In this document: positions 1 through 8,666 of the stretch, in pieces
How the letters are laid out: every line of letters begins with the position of its first letter
Position numbering within the stretch: the stretch's first letter is position 1
From: SMTZ1-83 sp048883405
GTDB taxonomy: Archaea; Asgardarchaeota; Thorarchaeia; Thorarchaeales; Thorarchaeaceae
Assembly (NCBI GenBank): GCA_048883405.1
Contig: JBHLQS010000001.1
Coordinates: 24,420-88,419, forward strand
DNA length: 64,000 nt
Reading direction: 5' to 3'
Made by a program: the position numbers and the translations under genes
Notes under the pieces: model-generated
The model's input: the letters and a program-made list of their open reading frames with translations, nothing else
Told to the model about the DNA's origin: nothing
The model's database searches: none

Positions 1-340
1 CCAGCATTTCAAATGAGGTGACATCTCCAAGGACCCAATCTGTTGTGTTATCAGTCCCGAGTAAGGCTGAATTTCTTCGAGAGACCTTTAAGGCTTTGGA
101 TTGCACATCTAAGCCTACAACGCGTGATGCTCCCAGAAGGGCAGCTCCATTGGCAAATATGCCGTCACCACAGCCTAGATCACAGACGGTCCTATTCTGT
201 ATGTCATCATGTTCCATATGGGCGGCAAAGAGAATTGCGGCTGCGATATCTGCTGGCGTAGGATATTGCTCCAGCGAAACCTCATACTCCTCCATTCTTT
301 CTATTGATTGTAGTAGGATTTCGAGGTCTCTTAGACGCAA
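1..340 (-). CDS. METTL5-like/COG2263 RNA methyltransferase, 3' truncated by window edge
   Basis: N-terminal 113 residues of an SAM-dependent methylase; the gene runs off the left edge. Translation from TTG at 340 shows a Y-P-T-P-A-D-I segment (residues ~27-33) and the SAM-binding loop D-L-G-C-G-D-G-I-F (around residues 59-67), followed by an acidic strand end V-G-L-D-V. The arrangement YPTP then DLGCGxG is typical of archaeal relatives of METTL5, which N6-methylate adenosine in small-subunit rRNA. The catalytic N-P-P-F motif would lie beyond the window, so the class is not proven. The TTG start is preceded by GGTGAT about four bases away; an in-frame ATG lies at codon 16. The gene is divergent from orc1/cdc6. 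Confidence 0.72.
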   Translation of the reverse strand, partial: MRLRDLEILLQSIERMEEYEVSLEQYPTPADIAAAILFAAHMEHDDIQNRTVCDLGCGDGIFANGAALLGASRVVGLDVQSKALKVSRRNSALLGTDNTTDWVLGDVTSFEML

Positions 341-464
341 GGTTCATCACCCAAATACGCAAACTGTGCTGAAAACAGCTCCTCATGAATCCTACGGGCA
401 TCACAAGCCCTCGGCCCGGTAATACGTACCTTTAACAGGACGATAACTCCATATGCTCCATAGG

Positions 465-480
465 CTCCAGTGGAAATCCA
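465..480 (+). promoter_or_regulatory. ORB-like element / inverted repeat upstream of orc1/cdc6
   Basis: CTCCAGTGGAAATCCA lies 38 bases before the orc1/cdc6 start. The core TCCAGTGGAAA matches the mini-ORB consensus of archaeal origins, and AGTGGA-AA-TCCACT forms an inverted repeat. Origins are commonly next to orc1/cdc6 genes, so this may be an origin recognition box or an autoregulatory Orc1 site. A second TTTCCAGTGGAA occurs at 60227-60238. Confidence 0.4.
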
Positions 481-517
481 CTAGAACTCGCCTTACCTTC
501 TAATGGAGAGAGAGAGA

Positions 518-1762
<1,245 letters not shown>

Positions 1763-1770
1763 TGATTTCA

Positions 1771-3399
1771 TTATTCCTCGTAGAAGATCTTGAACTTTGG
1801 ATTTCCCATTGCACCGGTATTCAGGTTGAGGAGAGTCACGATACCAGGGGTGGGCACAATTCCCTGTTTGCGCATGAAATCAGTCTGTGCTTGGAAAGTA
1901 CCTGAATTGATTATTTTCACTCTGTGAGGGTGATTGCTAACAGCATTGTGATGTGCATGTCCAAAGTGAATCAAGTCAGGGGGTGTGTCTATCACCATCC
2001 AATCACGATGAAGCGGAGCTAGCTCTGTCTTTCCTCCAAATAGTGGGGCTAGATGACGCTTCTCAAGGAGTGCTTTCATTGGAATTGTTGGTTTCTGATA
2101 CGATGCACCTGGAATGTTTGTCACTAGGTCGTCCAATGAATCACCATGGGTGAGAATGATGTTGACTCGCTCAACAACAACATGGCAGGGATCCCCAAGC
2201 ATAATGATACGATCACCCATGTCATATAGAGGGCCTGCAAACTCCTTGAGAATCGGGGGTCGTGGAAGTGCCTGTCTGCATGCGTCATGATTTCCAGGTA
2301 TACACAATATCTTGATTCTATCAGGAAGGTCGCGAAGTTTGCTGGCTAAGAGCGCGTATTGGTCGTATATATTGGGTATAGCCAAGTCGTTCCTTTGTTC
2401 GGGATATACCCCAATTCCATCCACCAAATCGCCTGCAATGAATAGGTACTCTATTCGATCAATCATGTGCTTCTCAGAATCATCTACATCGATTCCGCTT
2501 AGCCATTTAATAAACTGGTCAAATTCGTCTTCCAGAAACTCATTACTACCACAATGCAGATCTGAGATGAATGCTGCGTAGACCTCACGTTGTGCCTTTC
2601 CCCCTCCTCTAATCATGGGAATTCCGGGGAATATCACATCCTCTGCAATCATCCTCTCATTGTGATCCACATACCCCTTGACACACACAACCTCATCCAG
2701 AAGAACTGAATTTGCTTTCTCGGCTAGTTTTTGGCCATTTGAGCTCCTCATATTTGTGGGAACCACACAAATCATAGATCCTGTCTTATCCTCAATATCT
2801 AGGATTATGTTGTCGGACAGGGAGGTCTTTTTGTCTCTCACAATGCCTATCACTATCACACTTGGTGGTCGTTCACTTCCGTGTCCTTCAGCCTTCATAA
2901 TCCTGTGACGCTTCGAGTCAACGCCTCTCGTCTGTGCTTCAGATGGCGTGAGAGCGCCGTGGGTGTCCATCCTGCTGTCATATATCTCCTTGATTCGATT
3001 ATAGCGGTCAGCAAACAGAGCCAGGAAGTCTTCTACAGATCCTTCAGAACCAACTGATTCCATGTCAGGGCTCTTCAGAATCCTGATTGACCAGCCTTCG
3101 TCATCAATTGGTTCTTGGTATGAAGACTTGGAAACTTCTGCTGACATATTTGTGTCAACTGGCTCTGGTGTGACTTCTGATTCAGTACCTTTGTCACTCA
3201 ATAGATGCTCTATGAATTCGCGTGAAAGGACCGACGGACATGATGTTTCTCTGCATCCAATGATTATAGAATCCACTACTTGATTTGGTGATTCCAGACT
3301 CAGGACGTAATCTAACGCATCAGGAGAGATTTGAAGGCCTGAGCTGATCAACTTCTTTATCATGCTTCGCCGGTCAACTTGCGTCAAGGGACACCGCAT
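1771..3399 (-). CDS. polB: DNA polymerase D small subunit DP1
   Basis: Small (exonuclease-type) subunit of the archaeal replicative polymerase PolD. An N-terminal helical region is followed by an acidic linker, an OB fold (about residues 165-260) and a calcineurin-like phosphoesterase domain with S-D-L-H-C-G-S, G-D-L-V-D-G, P-G-N-H-D, T-H-G-D-S and F-G-H-A-H-H-N, i.e. the full metal-binding set expected for 3'-5' exonuclease activity. The open frame extends to 3525, but a TATA-like TTTAAAATA (minus strand, ~3419-3426) lies about 23 bases before ATG 3399, so 3399 or the next ATG (3363) is the likely start. Divergent from the PhoU gene. Confidence 0.94.
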   Translation of the reverse strand: MRCPLTQVDRRSMIKKLISSGLQISPDALDYVLSLESPNQVVDSIIIGCRETSCPSVLSREFIEHLLSDKGTESEVTPEPVDTNMSAEVSKSSYQEPIDDEGWSIRILKSPDMESVGSEGSVEDFLALFADRYNRIKEIYDSRMDTHGALTPSEAQTRGVDSKRHRIMKAEGHGSERPPSVIVIGIVRDKKTSLSDNIILDIEDKTGSMICVVPTNMRSSNGQKLAEKANSVLLDEVVCVKGYVDHNERMIAEDVIFPGIPMIRGGGKAQREVYAAFISDLHCGSNEFLEDEFDQFIKWLSGIDVDDSEKHMIDRIEYLFIAGDLVDGIGVYPEQRNDLAIPNIYDQYALLASKLRDLPDRIKILCIPGNHDACRQALPRPPILKEFAGPLYDMGDRIIMLGDPCHVVVERVNIILTHGDSLDDLVTNIPGASYQKPTIPMKALLEKRHLAPLFGGKTELAPLHRDWMVIDTPPDLIHFGHAHHNAVSNHPHRVKIINSGTFQAQTDFMRKQGIVPTPGIVTLLNLNTGAMGNPKFKIFYEE

Positions 3400-3415
3400 C
3401 GGTGGTACTTGCCTT

Positions 3416-3427
3416 TCTATTTTAAAC
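3416..3427 (-). promoter_or_regulatory. TATA box for the PolD small subunit gene
   Basis: On the minus strand GTTTAAAATAGA gives an A/T-rich TATA element centred near 3422. A start 25-27 bases downstream would fall at about 3396, practically on ATG 3399, suggesting a leaderless or very short-leader mRNA. Confidence 0.45.
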
Positions 3428-3571
3428 GTGTGCCCAAGAATGACCGCGTACTGAAAAGAGTCTAGTTTCTTACTCCGTGCATCTCCTTGGAAATAAAACC
3501 GGCGGGAAGTGTAATAAGCCTGCACTTCAACGATGATTTGGCGCTAACCAGTCGCAGGTGGAACGGAGCGA

Positions 3572-4564
3572 ATGGTCAATTATAGGAAACTCCAGCAGAC
3601 AGGCGGAGAGAAGGGTAGTTCATTCTCCATAATCCTCCCAAAGGATTGGGTGAGAAAGAGATGGGATCTCAGCAAGGGTGACAGTGTTGTAGTTGCTGAA
3701 AGAGATGATGGTTGCCTCATAATAGATCCACGCCCTCAAAAACCTGGAGACACAAGATCAACCATTATACAAATCGAAACCAATCTGCGATGGGAAATAA
3801 CGAGCAAGTACCTATTGGGGTTTGACGAGATTCGTGTTGTAAGTAGTAGCCCAATTACCAACACTCAAAGGCTGGAACTGAAGAGGATGATTGGCAGGTT
3901 TGTGGCCCTTGAGATTACTGATGAGATAGAGGAAGATGATAGACACGAAATTATCGTGAGATGCCTAGTCGATCCTTCAACCCTTCCTGTGCGCAAGGCT
4001 ATGAGAAGAATGAACCTGATAGCATCACGAATGCTGGATGATGCATTGAGCGCATATTTTGATGGGGCACGAGAATCTGCAGAGGACATCATTCATAGAG
4101 ATGAAGAGGTAGATCGGCTCTTCTTTCTCATAGTACGGGAACTCAGGTCCGCTGTGCAGTATCCCCGAATTTCAGAACTAATGAACATCGCTCCAGTCGA
4201 GGCGCTCGATTTGAGGTTGGCTGCTCAGTATATAGAACGCATTGCTGACCTTTCAGTTGATATCGCTAGAACGACAGAGAGTGCTGTTGAGAAAAACCTG
4301 GTGAAGAAGATTGAGCCAATAGCAAACAGCGTAAAGGCTATGTTGGCCAAGTCTGTGGAGAACCTCTTCAAATTCGACCCGAGGAAGGTGACGTCTGTCA
4401 TCAAAGGAGAGAAAGAGCTTATTGGAGACATAGCAAAGATTCGGCAATACCTCCTCTCAAAGTCAAATCACCAACCGCATACGGAGCTTTTTGTAGTTGA
4501 TTGTCTACTGAGAATTGGAGAGGCAGCGAAAGATATTGTGGACCTAGCCTTGCCGCAGAACTGA
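3572..4564 (+). CDS. PhoU-domain regulator with N-terminal AbrB/SpoVT-like DNA-binding domain
   Basis: Residues 1-55 (G-S-S-F-S-I-I-L-P-K-D-W-V, then L-S-K-G-D-S-V-V-V) form a swapped-hairpin AbrB-type DNA-binding domain. The rest is helical and PhoU-like, with two acidic metal-binding repeats around E-S-A-E-D-I-I-H-R-D-E-E-V-D-R and R-I-A-D-L-S-V-D-I-A-R. Archaeal proteins of this architecture are thought to link phosphate status to transcription. The SD GGAACGGAG precedes ATG 3572. No Pst transporter is nearby; the gene probably forms an operon with the downstream GlmM-type mutase (12 bases between stop and ATG). Confidence 0.85.
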   Translation: MVNYRKLQQTGGEKGSSFSIILPKDWVRKRWDLSKGDSVVVAERDDGCLIIDPRPQKPGDTRSTIIQIETNLRWEITSKYLLGFDEIRVVSSSPITNTQRLELKRMIGRFVALEITDEIEEDDRHEIIVRCLVDPSTLPVRKAMRRMNLIASRMLDDALSAYFDGARESAEDIIHRDEEVDRLFFLIVRELRSAVQYPRISELMNIAPVEALDLRLAAQYIERIADLSVDIARTTESAVEKNLVKKIEPIANSVKAMLAKSVENLFKFDPRKVTSVIKGEKELIGDIAKIRQYLLSKSNHQPHTELFVVDCLLRIGEAAKDIVDLALPQN

Positions 4565-4576
4565 GAGGTGTGTTCG

Positions 4577-5956
4577 ATGGGTCAGAAGATATTTGGAACT
4601 AGTGGAATTCGTGGTGCTATAGATTCGAAGGTGACTGTGGATCTAGCGCTTGGGCTCGGACGAGCATTGGGTTCTCTCCTAAAAGGCCATGGTGCCGTGG
4701 GTGTAGGCACAGATGCACGAACTTCCAGAGATATGCTTAGAGGTGCTTTTGTTTCTGGACTCGTATCGACAGGGGTGGATGTCATTGATCTGGGAATAGC
4801 TCCAATGCCTACGGTGGCTTATTACAGCTCAGTCACTGGCGTATCTGCATCTGTAATAATCACTGCGAGCCATAATCCTTCAGCCGATAATGGATTCAAA
4901 TTCTTCCAATCAGGTAGAGAGTTTATTCGGTCTGAGGAGGAGTTCTTGGAAGCACGTATCTACGATCGAGAGTTCATCAAGGCCGAATGGCAAGACATTG
5001 GTGAAGTTCGTCACTTGGACATCAGGAATCAGTATCTTGACCGTGTACGAGAATTCGTGTTAAGCAGAGGAGGGATGGGTAGAGGCACTAGGATTCTTGT
5101 GGATGCTGCAAATGGAGCAGCTGCAGACTACACACCCCATCTTCTCAGAGAACTCGGATTCGCAGTCACAACAGTTAACGCACATCAGGACGGACATTTC
5201 CCTGGAAGGCCTGCAGAACCTTCCCCAAAGAATCTCAAAGACACAATGAAAATGACTGCAGACTCTGATTTCTCAGTAGCTCTGTGTCATGATGGGGATG
5301 GCGACCGCCTTGCAGTGATTGATGAGGATGGCAAGTTCATTGACCAGAATAGGGTCATAGCATTGTTTGCTAGAGACGAAGTAAGACGAAGAGGAGAGGG
5401 TACTGTAGTCGTATCAATTGATACTTCTAGTGTCATTGATGAGGTTGTCCGGGCAGAAGGCGGGCAGGTAGAGAGAGCTCCATTGGGATCATTGCAGGAG
5501 ATTCTTGCGGTCAGGACTGATGTGGTCTTTGCATCCGAGCCGTGGAAGCCTATATTTACAGAGCTTGGGTGTTGGATGGATGGAGTGACAGGCTCTGCTA
5601 GGTTTGCTCAGATGATGGACGAAATGGGAGATGGCAGCTGTATCAAGTTGATGAAATCGATACCTGAATATCCCATTTTACGTGACAACATCCCTTGTCC
5701 AGACAAGATTAAGCCGCAATTCATTTCGATGGTCAAGGAGATGTTGGTCCCAGAGATCAGCGATATCGAGCAGATACTGGAAGAAGATGGAATCAGGATT
5801 GAACGCAAGGATGGATCATATCTCCTCGTCAGAGTATCGGGCACAGAGCCAAAGGCACGTGTATACATTGGCGCTAAGACTCAAGCGACTCTAGACAAAC
5901 TTGCCAAACTTTCAATGGGCATTATGAAACAGGCTGTAGAAGCGGCGAGTAAGTGA
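4577..5956 (+). CDS. glmM: phosphoglucosamine mutase / phosphomannomutase family (GlmM/ManB)
   Basis: Alpha-D-phosphohexomutase that interconverts hexose 1- and 6-phosphates. Seen: N-terminal F-G-T-S-G-I-R-G, catalytic phosphoserine loop T-A-S-H-N-P-S (residues ~98-104), metal loop D-G-D-G-D-R, and C-terminal phosphate loop R-V-S-G-T-E-P-K. The sugar-specificity loop reads A-S-E-P-W-K-P instead of the usual G-G-E-x-S-G-H, so substrate choice between GlcN, Glc and Man is uncertain. ATG 4577 is preferred over GTG 4568 because GAGGTG (4565-4570) is an SD with ideal spacing. GlmS lies at 55647-57470, so both enzymes flanking glucosamine-6-phosphate may be present. Confidence 0.88.
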   Translation: MGQKIFGTSGIRGAIDSKVTVDLALGLGRALGSLLKGHGAVGVGTDARTSRDMLRGAFVSGLVSTGVDVIDLGIAPMPTVAYYSSVTGVSASVIITASHNPSADNGFKFFQSGREFIRSEEEFLEARIYDREFIKAEWQDIGEVRHLDIRNQYLDRVREFVLSRGGMGRGTRILVDAANGAAADYTPHLLRELGFAVTTVNAHQDGHFPGRPAEPSPKNLKDTMKMTADSDFSVALCHDGDGDRLAVIDEDGKFIDQNRVIALFARDEVRRRGEGTVVVSIDTSSVIDEVVRAEGGQVERAPLGSLQEILAVRTDVVFASEPWKPIFTELGCWMDGVTGSARFAQMMDEMGDGSCIKLMKSIPEYPILRDNIPCPDKIKPQFISMVKEMLVPEISDIEQILEEDGIRIERKDGSYLLVRVSGTEPKARVYIGAKTQATLDKLAKLSMGIMKQAVEAASK

Positions 5957-6012
5957 GTTTGGAGGGTTACAGTTAAATTGGAACTTTGGAGCATAGCTGT
6001 TGTCATATCAAT

Positions 6013-6145
6013 GCCGGGGTATCCAAGCGGCTACGGAGACGGTCTCGAATCTGGTTTCTGGCGAGAAAACCGTTGCCCTGGAGGCTCATGGGTTCGAGAA
6101 GCTCTAACCATCTGTTCGGGCTCGAGAGTCCCATCCCCGGCGCCA
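6013..6145 (+). tRNA. tRNA-Ser(CGA) with two introns
   Basis: Acceptor GCCGGGG (6013-6019) pairs with CCCCGGC (6135-6141); discriminator G and CCA are encoded. Anticodon stem ACGGT (6039-6043) pairs with ACCGT (6069-6073); loop CTCGAA-A carries anticodon CGA. An 18-nt intron (6050-6067) sits at the canonical 37/38 position: central helix CTCG:CGAG, 3-nt bulges AAT and AAA. A second 30-nt intron (6099-6128) interrupts the T loop at 59/60: T stem ATGGG (6088-6092) pairs with CCCAT (6130-6134), central helix TTCG:CGAG, bulges AGA and AGT, inner helix AGCTC:GGGCT. Removing both gives an 85-nt type II tRNA with a 14-nt variable arm. A TATA-like GTTAAATTGG is at 5971-5980. Confidence 0.92.
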
Positions 6146-6212
6146 TTCTAATCCCGTCCATAATACTCAATACGCCGTAGTGATACCACCTCAAACCCGG
6201 AGAGTCTTCCAA

Positions 6213-6626
6213 ATGTCAATGGAGCAGATTAAGAGCTGGCTAAACTCGCTTGAGGTCCCTTTCGAGCTTGAAGAGGATAAGAGCACATTCAAGGTGCTAT
6301 GGGATGTTGAGGGCACCAATTTCGAGGTGAGAATCACAGTACGTGCTGACAAATGGATCCTAGCGTCAGTGCTGCTTCTTAGGCAGGATGAGATTCCAGC
6401 AGAGTGCAGAGAAGAGCTCTATGGGTTCTTACTCCACGAGAACTGGCAGCTGGACGATGTCACCTACTCTATGGATGAGCGGGGGAATCTGTACTCCGAG
6501 AATGACATTCCTGAGCAGAGCAATCTCGAGAACTTCAAGAGTGAACTTGACGCAGTTGTCTTCGGTCTTGAGCGCTTCTTCACTAATGTGTCTAGTCGAT
6601 TTGGTATCGAGCCTAAAGGTTCGTGA
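6213..6626 (+). CDS. YbjN-like / type III chaperone-fold protein
   Basis: 137-residue acidic soluble protein without signal or membrane segments. The pattern (N-terminal amphipathic helix, then strands F-K-V-L-W-D-V-E and F-E-V-R-I-T-V-R, a helix, and a second strand pair) resembles the YbjN/CesT-like fold; I assign it only by pattern. GGAG at 6199-6202 supports ATG 6213; an upstream GTG (6180) lies too close to the tRNA-Ser end. It stands alone between two tRNA genes. Confidence 0.5.
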   Translation: MSMEQIKSWLNSLEVPFELEEDKSTFKVLWDVEGTNFEVRITVRADKWILASVLLLRQDEIPAECREELYGFLLHENWQLDDVTYSMDERGNLYSENDIPEQSNLENFKSELDAVVFGLERFFTNVSSRFGIEPKGS

Positions 6627-6646
6627 AAGACGAATCAAAATGGAGA

Positions 6647-6734
6647 TGGTGCGGAGGGCGAGATTTGAACTCGCGAACTTCTACAAGACAGGGACCTAAA
6701 CCCTGCGCCTTTGACCAGGCTTGGCAACCTCCGC
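6647..6734 (-). tRNA. tRNA-Leu(TAG)
   Basis: Acceptor GCGGAGG pairs with CCTCCGC; anticodon stem CAGGG:CCCTG encloses TTTAGGT with anticodon TAG (reads CUA). The long variable arm (13 nt) and T arm GCGAG-TTCAAAT-CTCGC fit a type II leucine tRNA. A and CCA are encoded at the 3' end. No intron, unlike the other four tRNA genes of the window. Confidence 0.96.
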
Positions 6735-6794
6735 GTGTGTTGCATGAAAGCCTCTGGTCTTGATATAATCATTTTGGAACAAAACAGACAATAT

Positions 6795-6929
6795 TCAGTC
6801 CTTTTTCTCCCAAGTGTTGCTGCATCTTGGACAACGGTAGTGTCTCCTGTAGCCGCCATCCCCCATCATCTCTTTCTTTACCAAGGCGACTTCCTTGTAG
6901 CCACACCGAGGACATACAATCTCTGTCAT
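6795..6929 (-). CDS. 44-residue C4 zinc-ribbon protein (TFIIS/RPB9-like)
   Basis: Small ORF with C-P-R-C-G near the start and C-P-R-C-S-N-T-W near the end, spaced by 23 residues, which forms a four-cysteine zinc ribbon of the kind found in TFIIS, RPB9 and archaeal TFS C-termini. ATG 6929 is preceded by TTTGGAG about nine bases away. No catalytic D-E of TFS is visible, so it is not a standard cleavage factor; it could be a small nucleic-acid-binding protein. Reads away from eS1 and toward tRNA-Leu. Confidence 0.72.
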   Translation of the reverse strand: MTEIVCPRCGYKEVALVKKEMMGDGGYRRHYRCPRCSNTWEKKD

Positions 6930-7142
6930 TGTGGTTGTCTCCAAACCGTCCTCCAATACATCCCATATCTAGTTTGCTCGGGTGTGTCCCTATTCCTTGC
7001 TGAATTCAAGCGTTCGTGTGCAGGACATGTCACAATGTTTTTATTCGACTCGTTGAATGTCGGCGCGGTCCGGGGGCTCAGACCCACAGACCAAATCGTG
7101 ATTCTTTGGATTCACTAACACTCACATGAGCGTGAAAGTCAG

Positions 7143-7787
7143 ATGTCCTCAAGAAGTAGGCAAGCAGCGGCAAGGACCAGAGACAAGTGGCGTGAGAAGG
7201 TCTGGTACCAGATAATCGCACCAGACTATTTTGACAATAAGGAGATAGGTCTCACACCAGCTGGTAATCCAGAGCAGTTGATTGGACGAACAGTGGAACC
7301 TACCCTGTATGACCTAAATGGAGACTTTGATTCGATCCATGTGAAGATACGATTCAAGATTCTTGAGGTAGTAGGACAACAGGCAAACACTGTCTTTCAT
7401 GGACATGAGTGGAGTTCGGACTATCTAAGGGGTCTTGTGCGAAGAGGCACATCCAGAATCGACTGGATAGGCCCTATTTTGACGAAAGATGACTTCTTGA
7501 TGCGAATCTCAGTCATTGTCTTCACGAACACCCGAACGAGGACAAGTCAAGAACATGCAGTCAGAAAGACCATCGAGCGGATCATAAGAGAGCATGCCAA
7601 GATTCATGTCTTTGATGAACTCGTTCAGAAGGTGTTGTTAGGAGAACTGGCCTCTGAAGTACACGAAGAAGTCAAGAAGATAATACCCATCAGACAGTGT
7701 GAGATTCGAAAGAGCAAAGTCTTGAAGGGACCTGAGGAAGTAAAGGCACGTAGGGCCAGACTTCGAAGGGGAACCAAGAAGGAATAG
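7143..7787 (+). CDS. rps3ae: 30S ribosomal protein eS1 (S3Ae)
   Basis: 214-residue basic protein typical of archaeal S3Ae: K-V-W-Y-Q-I-I-A-P near the N-terminus, then G-R-T-V-E-P-T-L-Y-D-L, and the late segment I-Y/F-D-E-L-V-Q-K. It lies at the mRNA exit side of the 30S subunit. A TATA-like TTTTTATTCG is about 100 bases upstream. In many archaea this gene clusters with pcc1, a RecJ-like gene and rps15, which here follow within 5 kb on the other strand. Confidence 0.96.
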   Translation: MSSRSRQAAARTRDKWREKVWYQIIAPDYFDNKEIGLTPAGNPEQLIGRTVEPTLYDLNGDFDSIHVKIRFKILEVVGQQANTVFHGHEWSSDYLRGLVRRGTSRIDWIGPILTKDDFLMRISVIVFTNTRTRTSQEHAVRKTIERIIREHAKIHVFDELVQKVLLGELASEVHEEVKKIIPIRQCEIRKSKVLKGPEEVKARRARLRRGTKKE

Positions 7788-7789
7788 TA

Positions 7790-8143
7790 CTAGCTGCTCA
7801 TGCTCTCCAGTTTATGTAGGGATTGCAAAAGGAGCACCATAAGATTAGCAAGCTTTGTCAGTTCCTCAGTGTCGTTTTCGGCCTCCAAGACACTGGTTAG
7901 GGAAGAGAGCTTCCGTATCAGAGTTTCTCTTAACTGTGGAATCAGGACCTTGACTGCTTGAGTTTCAGCTTCTTCATCGGATTCTGCATATACGATTCTT
8001 CGATCACATGTGGCACAGTATATGTCGTCCTGTACTTTCAATAGGGGGGAACCACATTGCGGACATGACTCTGCTAGCATTGTTGCCCCACGACGGAGAA
8101 GTTCGGCCATCTTCTTGACCGAACCTTCATTCGTTTTGTCCAT
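7790..8143 (-). CDS. Sjogren syndrome/scleroderma autoantigen 1 (UPF0148) family protein
   Basis: 117-residue protein with an N-terminal helix A-E-L-L-R-R-G-A-T-M-L, a C-P-Q-C-G...C-A-T-C zinc ribbon (~25-45) and a C-terminal helical region. This matches the archaeal UPF0148 family related to human SSSCA1/p27, of unknown function. The frame is open to 8299, but a TATA-like TCTTATATCC (8174-8183, minus strand) would start transcription ~10 bases before ATG 8143, and the conserved domain starts there. Confidence 0.82.
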   Translation of the reverse strand: MDKTNEGSVKKMAELLRRGATMLAESCPQCGSPLLKVQDDIYCATCDRRIVYAESDEEAETQAVKVLIPQLRETLIRKLSSLTSVLEAENDTEELTKLANLMVLLLQSLHKLESMSS

Positions 8144-8173
8144 GTTGGCCACAATAGGAATGGGGGTATTAGC

Positions 8174-8183
8174 GGATATAAGA
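8174..8183 (-). promoter_or_regulatory. TATA box for the UPF0148 gene
   Basis: TCTTATATCC on the minus strand, with predicted transcription start near 8153. It excludes the longer upstream start of the UPF0148 reading frame. Confidence 0.5.
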
Positions 8184-8316
8184 CAATCCACTATAGAAGA
8201 CAGGCAAGGGTTCATGATACTTAGCTCGACGGAAACGTTGATATGCGCAAATTCAGGTCTTTGTCTTGTTGTTCGCACTCCATTTGTGCGTAGAGACAAT
8301 TCAGAGGTGAGTCCAG

Positions 8317-8583
8317 ATGGACGCCGAAACCCAGCAGAACATAGACTTAAGCAAACAGCTTCTTAAGCAGATTTCAGAGAACAACTCGGTTCCCCGAAAC
8401 ATCAGGCGAGCCGCCAATGAGGCCATTGCAGCACTGGAGAATGAAGCGGATTCACCAGCCGCCAGGGCACAGAATGCAATTGCAATTCTGGATGAACCAA
8501 ATCAAGATCCGAATTGTCCTAACTTTGCTCGTACAAGAATTTGGCGCGTATTAAGCAATCTAGAGCCAATACGTGATGCATGA
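8317..8583 (+). CDS. UPF0147 family protein
   Basis: 88-residue helical protein with the family pattern R-N-I-R-R-A-A-N-E-A, then A-A-R-A-Q-N-A-I-A-I-L-D-E and D-P-N-C-P-N-F-A-R-T-R-I-W. Conserved in archaea, function unknown. GAGGTGA six bases before ATG 8317 is a strong SD. The C-terminal W-R-V-L-S-N-L-E is the usual family end. Confidence 0.9.
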   Translation: MDAETQQNIDLSKQLLKQISENNSVPRNIRRAANEAIAALENEADSPAARAQNAIAILDEPNQDPNCPNFARTRIWRVLSNLEPIRDA

Positions 8584-8666
8584 GCGAGGAACAGTGGAGC
8601 TCGCGACCAGTCAAAAACCGCTGACGGTACGATGTTGGTGCCTTATGCCCGGGCCAGTGTTCACAC

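Noticed and set aside
6635..6859. 74-residue frame on the minus strand across tRNA-Leu
   Set aside because: Runs through a tRNA gene and competes with the zinc-ribbon frame; no recognisable features.
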